DNA of 33,280 bases from Desulfuromonas sp. (GTDB taxonomy: Bacteria > Desulfobacterota > Desulfuromonadia > Desulfuromonadales > Desulfuromonadaceae), in the NCBI GenBank assembly GCA_021162745.1, contig JAGGYC010000152.1, positions 1 through 33,280 on the forward strand. The letters are read 5' to 3'. A program made the translations under genes and the position numbers. This document shows positions 8,860 to 18,267 of the stretch, one piece after another. The notes beneath the pieces were generated by a model, which did not search any database, was not told the DNA's origin, and was given only the letters and a program-made list of their open reading frames with translations. Numbering within the stretch: the stretch's first letter is position 1; each line of letters begins with the position of its first letter.

Positions 8860-10239
8860 TTAATCGGATTTACGGCGAAAACCTGCGGCATAGAAACAAT
8901 CCATGCCACCATGACGCGATGTCAGCGTCAACAGGTGACCCTCATCATCAAACAACTCCTGCCAGGAATCCGGCTGATGCTGACGCAGATCGTAAGTCTC
9001 AAACTGCGGATGTGTAGCCAGAAACTTCGCCACCACCTGACACGATTCCTCATCGGTTGTCGTACACAAGGAATAGATCAGCAGACCTCCCGGTGCAACC
9101 AACAGTACCGCATTGCCGAGAATCTTCTGCTGCTCCACAGCAAGGCGCTTGATATCCTGTTCAGTGCGACGCCAGCGCGTTTCGGGATTGCGTCGCAGCA
9201 CCCCCAAACCAGTACATGGCGCATCGACCAGCACGCGCTGAAACGAGCCGGGGGTAAACACGTCACAGGGGCGGGACATATCCCAGGGTTGTACGGAAAT
9301 TTTTTCACAGCCCAGGCGACGCGCACCTTCCGTCAGCAATTGCAGCCGTTTGGGATGCAGATCCAAGGCGACAATTTCTGCACCATTGGCGGTCAATGCC
9401 GCCATGTGGGTGGTCTTACCGCCCGGTGCAGCACAAACATCGAGGATACGGTCACCGGCTTGGGGACGCAGCAGATGGGCAATCAGCATACTGGCCTCAT
9501 CCTGCACCTGATACCAGCCCTCTTCGCGGCCCGGCAACGCCAGCAAGCTGCCCGCCTCGGGCAGCACCACCCCTTCGGGAGCATAACGGGTTATTCGTGC
9601 TTCAATCCCCGCCTCGGCTAAATATTGCATAAACGTTGGCCGATCAATCTTCAACGTGTTCACCCGTAGCGTTACCGGCGCGGGGCTCAACAGTGTCTCG
9701 GCCAACGCACCGGCTTCAATATCACCATACTGCTTTTGCCACCGCCGCGCCAACCACTCAGGCAACGACAGTTGATGCTGCAACCAACCCAAAGGATCCT
9801 GTTCAGCCTGCGGCCAGACAACCCGTTCAGGCTCACGCAAGCCACTGCGCAAGATGCCATTGATCAATCCCGTCACCCGCTCCAGACCGGTACGGCGAGC
9901 CAGCTCAACCATACTGTGCACCACGGCCCGTGGCGGAATGCGGTCCAGATAGAGCAGCTGATAAAAACCCAACCGCAGCAAACAACGCACCGGCGGCTCC
10001 AGTTTTTCCAGAGATTGGCGACAGTAGCTGCGCAGGGCGTAGTCCAGGTTGCCCTGACGACGCAACACACCGTAAACCAGCTCTGTCGCCAAGCCGCGCT
10101 CGCGGCTATCAAGATCGGGCACAGCATTCAATTCTGCATCCAGAGCCAGATCGGAATAGGCTCCTTCATCAACCCGGCACAACACGGTAAAAGCGATCCC
10201 ACGTGCGTCACTCAGTTGTAATTTCTTATTCTTTGCCAC
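8860..10239 (-). CDS. rsmB: 16S rRNA (cytosine-967 C5)-methyltransferase RsmB
   Basis: Methylates C967 of 16S rRNA with S-adenosylmethionine. The N-terminal 150 residues form a NusB-like RNA-binding domain (ARGIAFTVLCRVDEGAYSDL...ELVYGVLRRQGNLDYAL). The C-terminal catalytic domain has the SAM loop LDVCAAPGGKTTHMA, DAPCTGLG with the PC motif cysteine, and YSLCTTTDEE with the catalytic TC-type cysteine. The start is placed at GTG 10239 (459 aa) because AGGA lies 6 nt upstream and MAKNKKLQ fits the family. The longest frame would add 35 residues reaching toward repeat R1 without family similarity. First gene of an rsmB-rpe-MTHFR run. Confidence 0.93.
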   Translation of the reverse strand: MAKNKKLQLSDARGIAFTVLCRVDEGAYSDLALDAELNAVPDLDSRERGLATELVYGVLRRQGNLDYALRSYCRQSLEKLEPPVRCLLRLGFYQLLYLDRIPPRAVVHSMVELARRTGLERVTGLINGILRSGLREPERVVWPQAEQDPLGWLQHQLSLPEWLARRWQKQYGDIEAGALAETLLSPAPVTLRVNTLKIDRPTFMQYLAEAGIEARITRYAPEGVVLPEAGSLLALPGREEGWYQVQDEASMLIAHLLRPQAGDRILDVCAAPGGKTTHMAALTANGAEIVALDLHPKRLQLLTEGARRLGCEKISVQPWDMSRPCDVFTPGSFQRVLVDAPCTGLGVLRRNPETRWRRTEQDIKRLAVEQQKILGNAVLLVAPGGLLIYSLCTTTDEESCQVVAKFLATHPQFETYDLRQHQPDSWQELFDDEGHLLTLTSRHGGMDCFYAAGFRRKSD

Positions 10240-10267
10240 TGTCCATCCTAAAAAACATGATTCAGAG

Positions 10268-10408
10268 TCACTATTCAGCACATTGACAGAGGGGGTTACA
10301 ATGCCCATTTCAAGGGTGTTTGTCGCCATGGATGGCGACATCAAGCCCCATGGATGGGTTCATGCGTCCCTTGAAATGGGCATTGTGCCCCTTGCAAGTG
10401 AATAGTTA
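10268..10408. repeat. R1 palindromic element, copy 1 (diverged)
   Basis: A 141-bp imperfect palindrome between rsmB and htpX. The outer ends are TCACTATTCAGC and GTGAATAGTTA. An 18-base perfect inverted repeat CAATGCCCATTTCAAGGG pairs 10299-10316 with 10368-10385. A second perfect inner hairpin GTCGCCAT/ATGGCGAC lies at 10322-10339, and a smaller CCCA/TGGG hairpin follows. The order of stems is the same as in copies 2 and 3, with different but still pairing bases. No flanking direct repeat was found. Confidence 0.85.
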
Positions 10409-10440
10409 AATAAAACGGGGACATGCTCGGCATGTCCCCG
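10408..10440 (-). terminator. Rho-independent terminator after htpX
   Basis: On the minus strand the stem CGGGGACATG/CATGTCCCCG (10416-10425 with 10431-10440) has a 5-nt loop and is followed by TTTTATTT. It lies about 35 bp after the htpX stop codon. It directly abuts R1 copy 1 and would separate htpX from the rsmB operon. Confidence 0.85.
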
Positions 10441-10474
10441 CATCAATTTCGTTATTACAAACTCAACAACTAAA

Positions 10475-11314
10475 TTACGCCATCTCTTCCAGACGTCGCA
10501 CCCGCTCATCCATGGGCGGATGGGTGGAAAACAAACTCTGCAACCCTTTGCCGCTGAGGGGATTAACAATAAACATATGAGCCGTAGCGTCATTGACATC
10601 GTGCATCGGTTGTTGATGGTTGGCCGACTCCAGCTTGCGCAGCGCACTGGCCAGATAGTGGGGGTTACCACACATCTTGGCACCACCTTGATCCGCCACA
10701 AATTCACGCGAGCGAGATACCGCCATCTGCACCAGCATTGCCGCCAACGGAGCACAAATCATGGTCACGATCAGCACCAGGATATTGCTGCCACCCTCTT
10801 CATCATCGCCGCCAAAACCGCCAAACAGCATCGCCCACTGCGCCATCGTTGCCATGTAGGAGATGGCGCCGGCAAGGGTCGCCACAATCGAGCTGATGAG
10901 GATATCGCGATGACGAACATGACTCAACTCATGGGCCATAACGCCCATCAACTCCTCACGATTGAGCAGCCGGGTAATCCCTTCGGTAGCCGCGACAACG
11001 GCATGCTGAGGATTGCGACCGGTGGCAAAAGCGTTGGGGGTTGTCTGTGGGATCATATACACTTTGGGCATCACCATCTGGTTACGCTCACACAGCTCGC
11101 GAACCACATCGTACAACATGCCGCTCGTCACTTCCTGCCCCTTGTACATACGGATAACAATCTTATCGGAGAACCAGTAGGAACCGATATTCATCACTGC
11201 CGCCATAATCAGGGCAAAAATCGCACCACCGCGACCACCCAGAGCGCCACCAACGGCCATCAGCAACAAGGTTAACAGGGCCATCAGGCCCGCTGTTTTT
11301 ACATTATTCAACAT
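10475..11314 (-). CDS. htpX: Protease HtpX homolog (membrane zinc metalloprotease)
   Basis: A 279-aa M48-family membrane protease that degrades misfolded membrane proteins. Two N-terminal hydrophobic segments (about residues 8-24 and 28-48) come first, then the zinc site [10 protein letters not shown] (H128, E129, H132). Two more hydrophobic stretches (about 137-160 and 178-198) follow, and REFVADQG supplies the third zinc ligand Glu near 204. NAFATGR and the C-terminal [14 protein letters not shown] are also family features. Length is normal. ATG 11314 has AAGGA about 10 nt upstream. It is downstream of fmt on the same strand with 138 bp between, and has its own terminator. Confidence 0.95.
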   Translation of the reverse strand: MLNNVKTAGLMALLTLLLMAVGGALGGRGGAIFALIMAAVMNIGSYWFSDKIVIRMYKGQEVTSGMLYDVVRELCERNQMVMPKVYMIPQTTPNAFATGRNPQHAVVAATEGITRLLNREELMGVMAHELSHVRHRDILISSIVATLAGAISYMATMAQWAMLFGGFGGDDEEGGSNILVLIVTMICAPLAAMLVQMAVSRSREFVADQGGAKMCGNPHYLASALRKLESANHQQPMHDVNDATAHMFIVNPLSGKGLQSLFSTHPPMDERVRRLEEMA

Positions 11315-11452
11315 AATTCGAATCGTCCTTATAATTTTTTTGCGTTGAAAACAATGAAACTCTCACCTACAGCGCCAATCCTATTCAGCCTGCGGATAAA
11401 ATTCAAGGGAGTTGCCACCAGTTTTCAACTGTGCAAATCACCGTTTACATTT

Positions 11453-12403
11453 TCAAACAGTCGCACCGAGCTGTGTTCCAGGCTCAAGAGCTTTGCCACG
11501 CAAGAAATCAGCCGCATCAAGCATCTTTTTGCCCGGCAACTGCAAGGCACCAACACGCAGCGCACCTTCACCACAGGCAATGATTACGCCGTCCTTATCC
11601 GCCTGCAACACACTCCCCGCCGGTCCCTGGCCGGCAACACAGTCGGTCTTGGCTAATTTAAGGGTCTGACCATCCAGTTGCGTATAGGCAGCCGGCCATG
11701 GATTCAACCCCCGCACCAGATTATGGATCTGAGCGGCACTCTGCTGCCAGTCGATACAACCATCCTCTTTTTTCATCATTGAGGCATAGGTGCTCAAACT
11801 GTCATCCTGCTTCTCAGCCACCAGAGTACCGGCACACAGCCGCGCCAGTGTCTCATCCATCGCTTCCTGACCCAGCAACGCTAAACGATCATGGAGCTGA
11901 CCGGCCGTTTCATTCGGGAAAATCGTCAACGAACGCTTAACCAGTATATCTCCGGTATCAAGGCCGATATCCATCATCATGGTGGTCACACCCGTTTTGG
12001 AATCACCATCAATAATCGCTTTATTGATCGGAGCCGCGCCACGATGGCGGGGCAGCAATGACGCGTGAACATTGATGCAGCCATACTTGGGAATATCCAA
12101 TACCGCCTGCGGCAAGATCTGGCCATAGGCCACAACAACAATCAGGTCGGGAGCCAGTTGGCGCAACTGTTTAACAACCTCTTCATTGCGCAACCTCTGC
12201 GGTTGAAACACCGGAATATCATGTTGCAGCGCCAGCTCCTTGACCGGCGGTGCCGCCATTTTCTTCCCCCGCCCTTTCGGACGGTCGGGTTGAGTATAAA
12301 CCCCAACCATATTAACGTCAGAGTCAAGCAAACCCTGTAGCGTTGACAATGCAAAATCAGGGGTTCCCATAAAGACAGTGCGGATGTTCTGTTGTTTAAT
12401 CAC
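11453..12403 (-). CDS. fmt: Methionyl-tRNA formyltransferase
   Basis: Transfers the formyl group from 10-formyl-THF to initiator Met-tRNA. The 316-aa product has normal length. It shows TVFMGTPDFAL at the N terminus, the formyl-donor site region CINVHASLLPRHRGAAPI with catalytic N and H, and MMMDIGLDTGDIL. The C-terminal OB-like domain follows (about 205-310). The start is GTG 12403, overlapping the def stop codon by 4 nt (GTGA), which implies translational coupling. def-fmt order is common in bacteria because the two enzymes add and remove the same formyl group. Confidence 0.97.
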   Translation of the reverse strand: MIKQQNIRTVFMGTPDFALSTLQGLLDSDVNMVGVYTQPDRPKGRGKKMAAPPVKELALQHDIPVFQPQRLRNEEVVKQLRQLAPDLIVVVAYGQILPQAVLDIPKYGCINVHASLLPRHRGAAPINKAIIDGDSKTGVTTMMMDIGLDTGDILVKRSLTIFPNETAGQLHDRLALLGQEAMDETLARLCAGTLVAEKQDDSLSTYASMMKKEDGCIDWQQSAAQIHNLVRGLNPWPAAYTQLDGQTLKLAKTDCVAGQGPAGSVLQADKDGVIIACGEGALRVGALQLPGKKMLDAADFLRGKALEPGTQLGATV

Positions 12404-12915
12404 AACTGCTCCTGCTGTTGTTCCATAATTTTCTTATATTTTTTACGGAAAAGACTCTTTTTCAGCGATGACAACCGATCGACAAACAACTTGCCCTCCA
12501 GATGGTCAATCTCATGCTGAAAACAGACCGCCAGTAAGCCCTCGGCCTCCTGTTCAACCATCTCGCCATGCAGATTCTGATAGCGTACCCGCACCCAGGC
12601 ACTACGCTTAACCTGCGCGTAATAACCTGGCACCGAGAGGCAACCCTCCTCTTCGTAGGACTCACCGTCGCGCTCAAGGATTTCCGGGTTCACCGCCTCA
12701 ATCAACTCGGGCTCCTCCTCACCACCACAATCGATGACAACCAACCGCTTGAGCACACCAATCTGGGGTGCCGCCAGACCAACGCCCGGTGCCGCATACA
12801 TGGTTTCAACCATATCGGTCGCCAGAGTCCGCAATGTATCATCAAATTCGGTCACCGCTTCGGCAACGCTCGACAGTACCGGATCTGGATAATGTCGCAT
12901 TCTTAACAGAGCCAT
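12400..12915 (-). CDS. def: Peptide deformylase
   Basis: Removes the formyl group from nascent polypeptides. All three motifs are present in the 171-aa form: GVGLAAPQ (44-51), EGCLS with metal ligand C92 (90-94) and HEIDH (134-138) with two His ligands and catalytic Glu. Start ATG 12915 (MALLRMRHYPDPVL) is preferred over the upstream in-frame GTG-type start at 12951, because family members begin here and GAAGGG lies about 10 nt upstream. The C terminus is Lys-rich. It is translationally coupled to fmt. Upstream lies a 0.9-kb gene-free region, so the promoter should be close to 12950. Confidence 0.96.
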   Translation of the reverse strand: MALLRMRHYPDPVLSSVAEAVTEFDDTLRTLATDMVETMYAAPGVGLAAPQIGVLKRLVVIDCGGEEEPELIEAVNPEILERDGESYEEEGCLSVPGYYAQVKRSAWVRVRYQNLHGEMVEQEAEGLLAVCFQHEIDHLEGKLFVDRLSSLKKSLFRKKYKKIMEQQQEQL

Positions 12916-13030
12916 TGTTTCTGTTCCCTTCAATATAAGCCCATCGACCAATCAAGGGCCGAAAGATACCAATCGCACCATGATAATACGTGCCTAAAAC
13001 CAAGTCAACTCAAGGGTCATATTGGCAGGC

Positions 13031-13220
13031 GGTTGCATAACGGTGTCACCGGAATTATGAGAATATCACCTATACAATCAATTACTCCTGACCCCTACGC
13101 AGTAAAAAGAACCAACTCAATACCAAACGGCAACATTTGTCGGATGAAGTCCGGGTCTCGCCCCGGCAGGCGACATCCTTTTTGAAAGCCGCCAAAAAGG
13201 AAGCAAAAATCGGCTTCTTT
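13031..13220. repeat. R2 repeat, copy B (rearranged: 5' block plus inverted core)
   Basis: The first part (13031-13119, plus orientation) matches the 5' block of copy C at 13411-13501, sharing for example TACGCAGTAAAAA. The second part is inverted relative to it. It carries hairpin 3 as CCGGG/CCCGG (13151-13155 with 13162-13166) and hairpin 2 as TCCTTTTT/AAAAAGGA (13176-13183 with 13194-13201). Hairpin 1 and the middle block are missing. Copy B therefore looks like a deleted and inverted or compound copy. Confidence 0.6.
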
Positions 13221-13402
13221 ATTTCTGTAGCATTGAGATGGTGAGATGATGTGTCTGTTTTAGACAAGACAACTATCGTACTGCGTAGCAACAAAAAAAC
13301 TTGCAGGCTGCCTTTAGTCGCTTCGCGATTCGCAGCTGTTGTTGCAAATCAGCGGTGTTTTAATTGAACATGTTTATCAAGAACACGTATCCATTTCGCT
13401 AC

Positions 13403-13672
13403 ACCAACAGGGCGTCGCAAAACGGTACTACCAAAACAATGAGAACATCACCCACACATCCAAATATTCCTGACGCCTACGCAGTAAAAAAGAGTCAACT
13501 CAGTCTGTCTCAAGACAGACTGACCGCCAAGCTCACGCATAACGGAAACAGACTCATCGTAAGTTCAAACAGAAATCTCGCGAAGCGGGTTTTAGGCGAT
13601 TTCTTTGCCGACTTTCTTTGGGGCCAATAAAGAAAGTCGGTCGGCTGCGGGCCGAGTCCCGCGACCTTGACC
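13403..13672 (+). repeat. R2 repeat, copy C (full length)
   Basis: A 270-bp copy on the plus strand. Hairpin 1 is CAGTCTGTC/GACAGACTG with a TCAA loop (13501-13522). Hairpin 2 is CCGACTTTCTTT/AAAGAAAGTCGG (13608-13619 with 13629-13640). Hairpin 3 is GCGGG/CCCGC (13647-13651 with 13658-13662). It begins with ACCAACAGGGCGTCGC and ends with CGACCTTGACC. All three stems pair perfectly in this copy. Confidence 0.8.
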
Positions 13673-13763
13673 TTAAAAGGTCTTCAACGGCTCAATGCCA
13701 AACGGTAACAGTATCGAAAAAGCCAATACTCGCGCCAGCAGACACTCCCTTTTAACAAACCAC

Positions 13764-13799
13764 AAAAAAGGGAAGAACGATGTCGCCACCGTTCTCCCC
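13764..13799 (-). terminator. Rho-independent terminator after nifU
   Basis: On the minus strand GGGGAGAACG pairs with CGTTCTTCCC (one G-U pair) across a 10-nt loop and is followed by six T. It lies about 45 bp after the nifU stop codon and would end the nifS-nifU transcript. Confidence 0.85.
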
Positions 13800-13842
13800 T
13801 TTTCACTCTTTATTTTTCAGGATATGCATCTACATTTATTGC

Positions 13843-14811
13843 TTAAGCCACCTGGACACGAATTTTGTCACTCAGCGTGCCCTGCAATGTCTTCTCAACA
13901 AAACTCAGGGTGCCGGCCACGCTGCCGGCACAGCCCTTACAGGCCCCCTGATACTTGACATAAACATGGATATTGCCGTCATCACCCGCTTGAACATCAT
14001 CCAGTTCAATGCCGCCGCCGTCACTGGCCAGAGCCGGACGGATATACTGATCCAGAGCGCCTTCGATGGCCTTGATCTGTTTGACGATGGACAGGGTGAG
14101 GAAATCATCCTCGACAACTCCTTCAGGATTCTTCTCGCGCTCAATCTCACCACGCACCCGCGCCAGGATATCCACCAGATAGATGTCACGCTTCTCATGA
14201 CCACCCGGCTCGATACACGACTTACAGAACGCACCGGCCTTGGTGTAGTCGGCAATCTCTTCAATGGTGGTCAGATCATTAATCCGAATAGCATCTTCGA
14301 CCATCTGCAACGAGACACGTGCGCATTCACAGACAATATCTTTATCCTGCAGGGTGGCAACATCGACATTACGGTAGATGGCTGTCGCCTGCTTGATCAC
14401 CTCGTAGGCCATGACGCTGCAATGCATCTTCTGCGGCGGAACCGCTGCCTGATCCTCAGTGTCGCGCAGGGCATGCTCAACATCCAGATTGGTAATCTTG
14501 GTGGCTTGTTCCACCGTCTTACCGATACACATCTCGGCCATCATATCCGTTGAAGCGATGGCGGTACCGCAACCGAATGATTTAAACTTCGCCGCCTTGA
14601 TCACCTCGTCCTCATCGCCGACAATCCAGAACAAGCGCACGGTATCACCACAGGATTCGGCGCCCTCGTTGGCAACCACCAGCCGCCCACCGAGCTTCGT
14701 GGCATCCTCTTCCGTCAGTTCGCCAAAATGACGAGGATTATTCATACGATCAGCAACTTTTTTCGAGTACTGCTCCCACAATGAGCCACCGATCAGATCA
14801 TTCTTTGCCAT
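13843..14811 (-). CDS. nifU: NifU-type Fe-S cluster scaffold protein
   Basis: A 322-aa three-domain scaffold on which Fe-S clusters are assembled and handed to apoproteins. The IscU-like N-terminal domain has the three scaffold cysteines C54, C81 and C131. The central BFD-like domain holds a permanent [2Fe-2S] cluster (C161, C163, C196, C199). The C-terminal Nfu domain has CKGC (C291, C294). This full-length architecture is typical of NifU in diazotrophs and of the general Fe-S system in Epsilon- and Deltaproteobacteria. No nitrogenase gene is in the window, so a general role is more likely here. GGGAG lies 9 nt before the ATG. It follows nifS on the same strand after a 196-bp repeat-filled gap. 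Confidence 0.95.
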   Translation of the reverse strand: MAKNDLIGGSLWEQYSKKVADRMNNPRHFGELTEEDATKLGGRLVVANEGAESCGDTVRLFWIVGDEDEVIKAAKFKSFGCGTAIASTDMMAEMCIGKTVEQATKITNLDVEHALRDTEDQAAVPPQKMHCSVMAYEVIKQATAIYRNVDVATLQDKDIVCECARVSLQMVEDAIRINDLTTIEEIADYTKAGAFCKSCIEPGGHEKRDIYLVDILARVRGEIEREKNPEGVVEDDFLTLSIVKQIKAIEGALDQYIRPALASDGGGIELDDVQAGDDGNIHVYVKYQGACKGCAGSVAGTLSFVEKTLQGTLSDKIRVQVA

Positions 14812-14846
14812 AACGAGTTACTCCCATCCACCTATATAAAATTGGC

Positions 14847-14872
14847 GTCGGGTTACGCTACGCTAACCCGAC
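14847..14872. repeat. R3 hairpin, copy 2
   Basis: Perfect arms GTCGGGTTA (14847-14855) and TAACCCGAC (14864-14872) enclose the 8-nt loop CGCTACGC. The arms are identical to those at 827-835 and 874-882. The unit sits between nifS and nifU inside the presumed operon and is followed by CTACC. Very similar hairpins are scattered through many proteobacterial genomes (general knowledge, not checked here). Confidence 0.85.
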
Positions 14873-14896
14873 CTACCGTTCTATCGCAACAAATCC

Positions 14897-14913
14897 GGTG
14901 GGCAGTGCCCACC
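14897..14913. repeat. GGTGGGCA/TGCCCACC hairpin
   Basis: An 8-bp perfect inverted repeat with one central base, 24 bp from the R3 hairpin in the nifS-nifU gap. There is no T-tract, so it is not called a terminator. It may be part of the same mosaic of dispersed repeats. Confidence 0.6.
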
Positions 14914-15007
14914 CTTGTATTTCCTAAGAAGACCTTAAACCAAAAAACAAGATTTTGACATTCTTGGCGGCCTTTGCGACTTTGCGCGAAAAACATGTTT
15001 TCAAGGG

Positions 15008-16234
<1,227 letters not shown>

Positions 16235-16305
16235 TCAAGATAAAAGATAAACGAAAAAGAGCAGCACGTTAACATAGTTAATCCTGGTGCTCAAGCATAC
16301 TATCT

Positions 16306-18054
16306 CTACAATGACAGACTGGCTCGCAACCCCTTGGCTGAAGAAAAATCAACAACATGCCCATCCAGCTGCAAGCGTACCAAACTGTCGGCCACCTCCA
16401 GTCCGACAACCGCCTGCGGATGGCGCGATTTCCAGATGTTAGCCAGACAGATCGCCCGCTCAACGCCATCACCGCGCTGGAAATTCCACACTTCGTCGGG
16501 CTGAGCCAGACGAGTGGCGGAATAGATCGATTCATTGGTCATGGCCAGCAGCTGCGCGATAAGTGCCTCGTCATCCAGCCCCCCGGTTGCCGCAATGGAC
16601 ACCGGGTTGCGCTCCAGCGCCGCCTTGACAAATGGTGTCCAATCACAGCGTTGCATATCGCGCAGCACATAAAAACCGAGATCGACCATCGGATTCTCAC
16701 CCCGAAGCCCCTCCAGGATTTCGATGATCTGCTCACGCTCCATGTCGGCAGACAAAACGATCGGCGCAATATGGACCTGCTCCTTGTTGCCCTCGGCATC
16801 GGGCAGCCGCGGCGTAATCTGGATAAAGGCTTGCAGCTTTTCAATCAGATTACAGGCATTCTCATGCTTACAGTTAAATTCGGCAACCAATCGATGCTGC
16901 AGTTCATCGAGATCAACATGTGGATGGCGTTTAAAAAAGTCCTCAAAATAGCCCAGATCTATCCGACCCTCAATCGGTTCAGGATGGCAATCGTAGGCAT
17001 CGATCTCGTCAAGTAACTTCTCGCGGGTGTTATCACTGACCTTGAAGGTACTGCTGTGCTCGTAGTGGTAAACGTTTTCGGCGGCAAGCCAACACGGCTT
17101 GCCATGGCACCGATGGGGGATCTGGAAACATTCCTGAAACGAGCGATGCTCACGCAGAAAATTACACAAGATCTCCTGAGTCAGCTCCACCTGCAAATAG
17201 TCCGTTAATTTATCGGCAAACTTCCGGTAAGCCTGATGATCGATACTGGCCTGCGGATAAACGACATGAATGTTGCCACTACAATGGGCGACCATGGTCA
17301 CCTGCTCATGGCGTAACGCCCGCTGGGCCCGCGCCGACAGCGCGGTACCATTGAACCACATATTCTTGGTGACAATACGCCGGTTGTTGGTGATCAGCCC
17401 ACCCTTGAGATCGACAAAATTTTGCGAATGCAGGGGCGTCGCCATAAGGAAGATATCTTCCAGCGGGATCTTACACACCACAAACAGCGCTGCGGCATAC
17501 AAGGTCGACAACGACACACATTCCCCGGCGCCGTTACGATAGCCTTCACGATGACAAAAAGCGTCCATCGCCTCAACGGTTTCAGTCTTCCAATAGGGGA
17601 TGATATCACCATCGTACTTATCGAGACCAAAATGCTTACGGATATCCATATCGAAGTAATACTGATCGCCGCTATAGCCGAACAGGGCATTACTTTCGGC
17701 AATCATTTCCGGATCCATCACTTCTTTAAAGCGCTCAATCTCGACATCCTTGCTGGTCAAGCCCCAAGAATCGAGGTCAAGGTTGAAATCGTAGTGATCC
17801 ATGATGAACTGCTTCAGGCGTACCACGCGACGATAAGGGCTGAGTTTGTCGATCTTGGCGAACCAGGGATCATCCCGCCACTGCCAGATCACCGGCGACA
17901 TGATGTTGGCCAGCACCAGGCTATACAGCAGATCGGGATAAATGAAGATCTCCATGTCGGAGAGGGTGATAGCCGAAGAGTATTTATCCAGCAAGTCGTC
18001 GGCAACAGGCTGTACCGGCATCACTTTTTTAGTATTTATCATTTCCATGGCCAC
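16306..18054 (-). CDS. Uncharacterised 582-aa protein with possible transglutaminase-like core
   Basis: Not recognised as a named family. There is no signal peptide or clear membrane segment, so it is probably cytoplasmic. The middle of the protein holds GAGECVSLSTLYAAAL with C179 at the start of a helix, then ATPLHSQNFVDLKGG with H209 and D215, and NNRRIVTKNMWFNGT. A Cys in a GEC(V)-type turn followed by His about 30 residues later resembles papain/transglutaminase-like proteins, but the third catalytic residue is unclear. The C-terminal 250 residues are mostly helical, with an acidic and Cys/His-containing stretch (FNCKHENACNLIEKL). The frame opens with GTG 18054 and an ATG follows at 18048; no strong ribosome site is seen for either. 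It is upstream of nifS-nifU on the same strand (137 bp gap) and divergent from rubrerythrin. The function is open. Confidence 0.85.
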   Translation of the reverse strand: MAMEMINTKKVMPVQPVADDLLDKYSSAITLSDMEIFIYPDLLYSLVLANIMSPVIWQWRDDPWFAKIDKLSPYRRVVRLKQFIMDHYDFNLDLDSWGLTSKDVEIERFKEVMDPEMIAESNALFGYSGDQYYFDMDIRKHFGLDKYDGDIIPYWKTETVEAMDAFCHREGYRNGAGECVSLSTLYAAALFVVCKIPLEDIFLMATPLHSQNFVDLKGGLITNNRRIVTKNMWFNGTALSARAQRALRHEQVTMVAHCSGNIHVVYPQASIDHQAYRKFADKLTDYLQVELTQEILCNFLREHRSFQECFQIPHRCHGKPCWLAAENVYHYEHSSTFKVSDNTREKLLDEIDAYDCHPEPIEGRIDLGYFEDFFKRHPHVDLDELQHRLVAEFNCKHENACNLIEKLQAFIQITPRLPDAEGNKEQVHIAPIVLSADMEREQIIEILEGLRGENPMVDLGFYVLRDMQRCDWTPFVKAALERNPVSIAATGGLDDEALIAQLLAMTNESIYSATRLAQPDEVWNFQRGDGVERAICLANIWKSRHPQAVVGLEVADSLVRLQLDGHVVDFSSAKGLRASLSL

Positions 18055-18182
18055 ACTGTAACCATTATCAAGGGGCTTGGCAATTAAAAGATGACGAAAT
18101 TACTCCACTTAAACGGAAGAACATGCCCCCTCTTCTTTATGCGACATCAGCCCAGAGTATCGTGTCCACGACCAGATCTAAC

Positions 18183-18210
18183 TTGACTTAAAGCTGGAGA
18201 ACTCTAAACT
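18183..18210 (+). promoter_or_regulatory. Candidate rubrerythrin promoter
   Basis: TTGACT (18183-18188), a 16-nt spacer and TAAACT (18205-18210) resemble sigma-70 elements 58 nt before the rubrerythrin start codon. The -35 is close to consensus and the -10 is weak. No clear PerR-type box was recognised. Confidence 0.4.
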
Positions 18211-18267
18211 CCATAACAACACAACGTAATCATTCAATGAAAAACACCTGCAAAAGGAGGAACACGC

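Larger units (their letters stand above)
12916..13842. other. Gene-free region built of repeats between def and nifU
   Basis: These 927 bases contain no gene that can be supported. They hold a rearranged R2 copy (13031-13220), a full R2 copy (13403-13672) and the nifU terminator (13764-13799). Short ORFs (for example 13082-13294 minus and 13364-13630 plus) lie inside the repeats and encode the same kind of low-complexity translation as the other R2 copies, so they are treated as non-coding. Confidence 0.75.

Noticed and set aside
8845-9621. 258-aa plus-strand ORF
   Set aside because: It is antisense to rsmB, which has all expected motifs; low-complexity Gln/His-rich translation is typical of a shadow frame.
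13364-13630. Possible 88-aa protein on the plus strand
   Set aside because: It covers R2 copy C, including hairpins 1 and 2, and ends in the middle of the repeat. Better explained as non-coding repeat.
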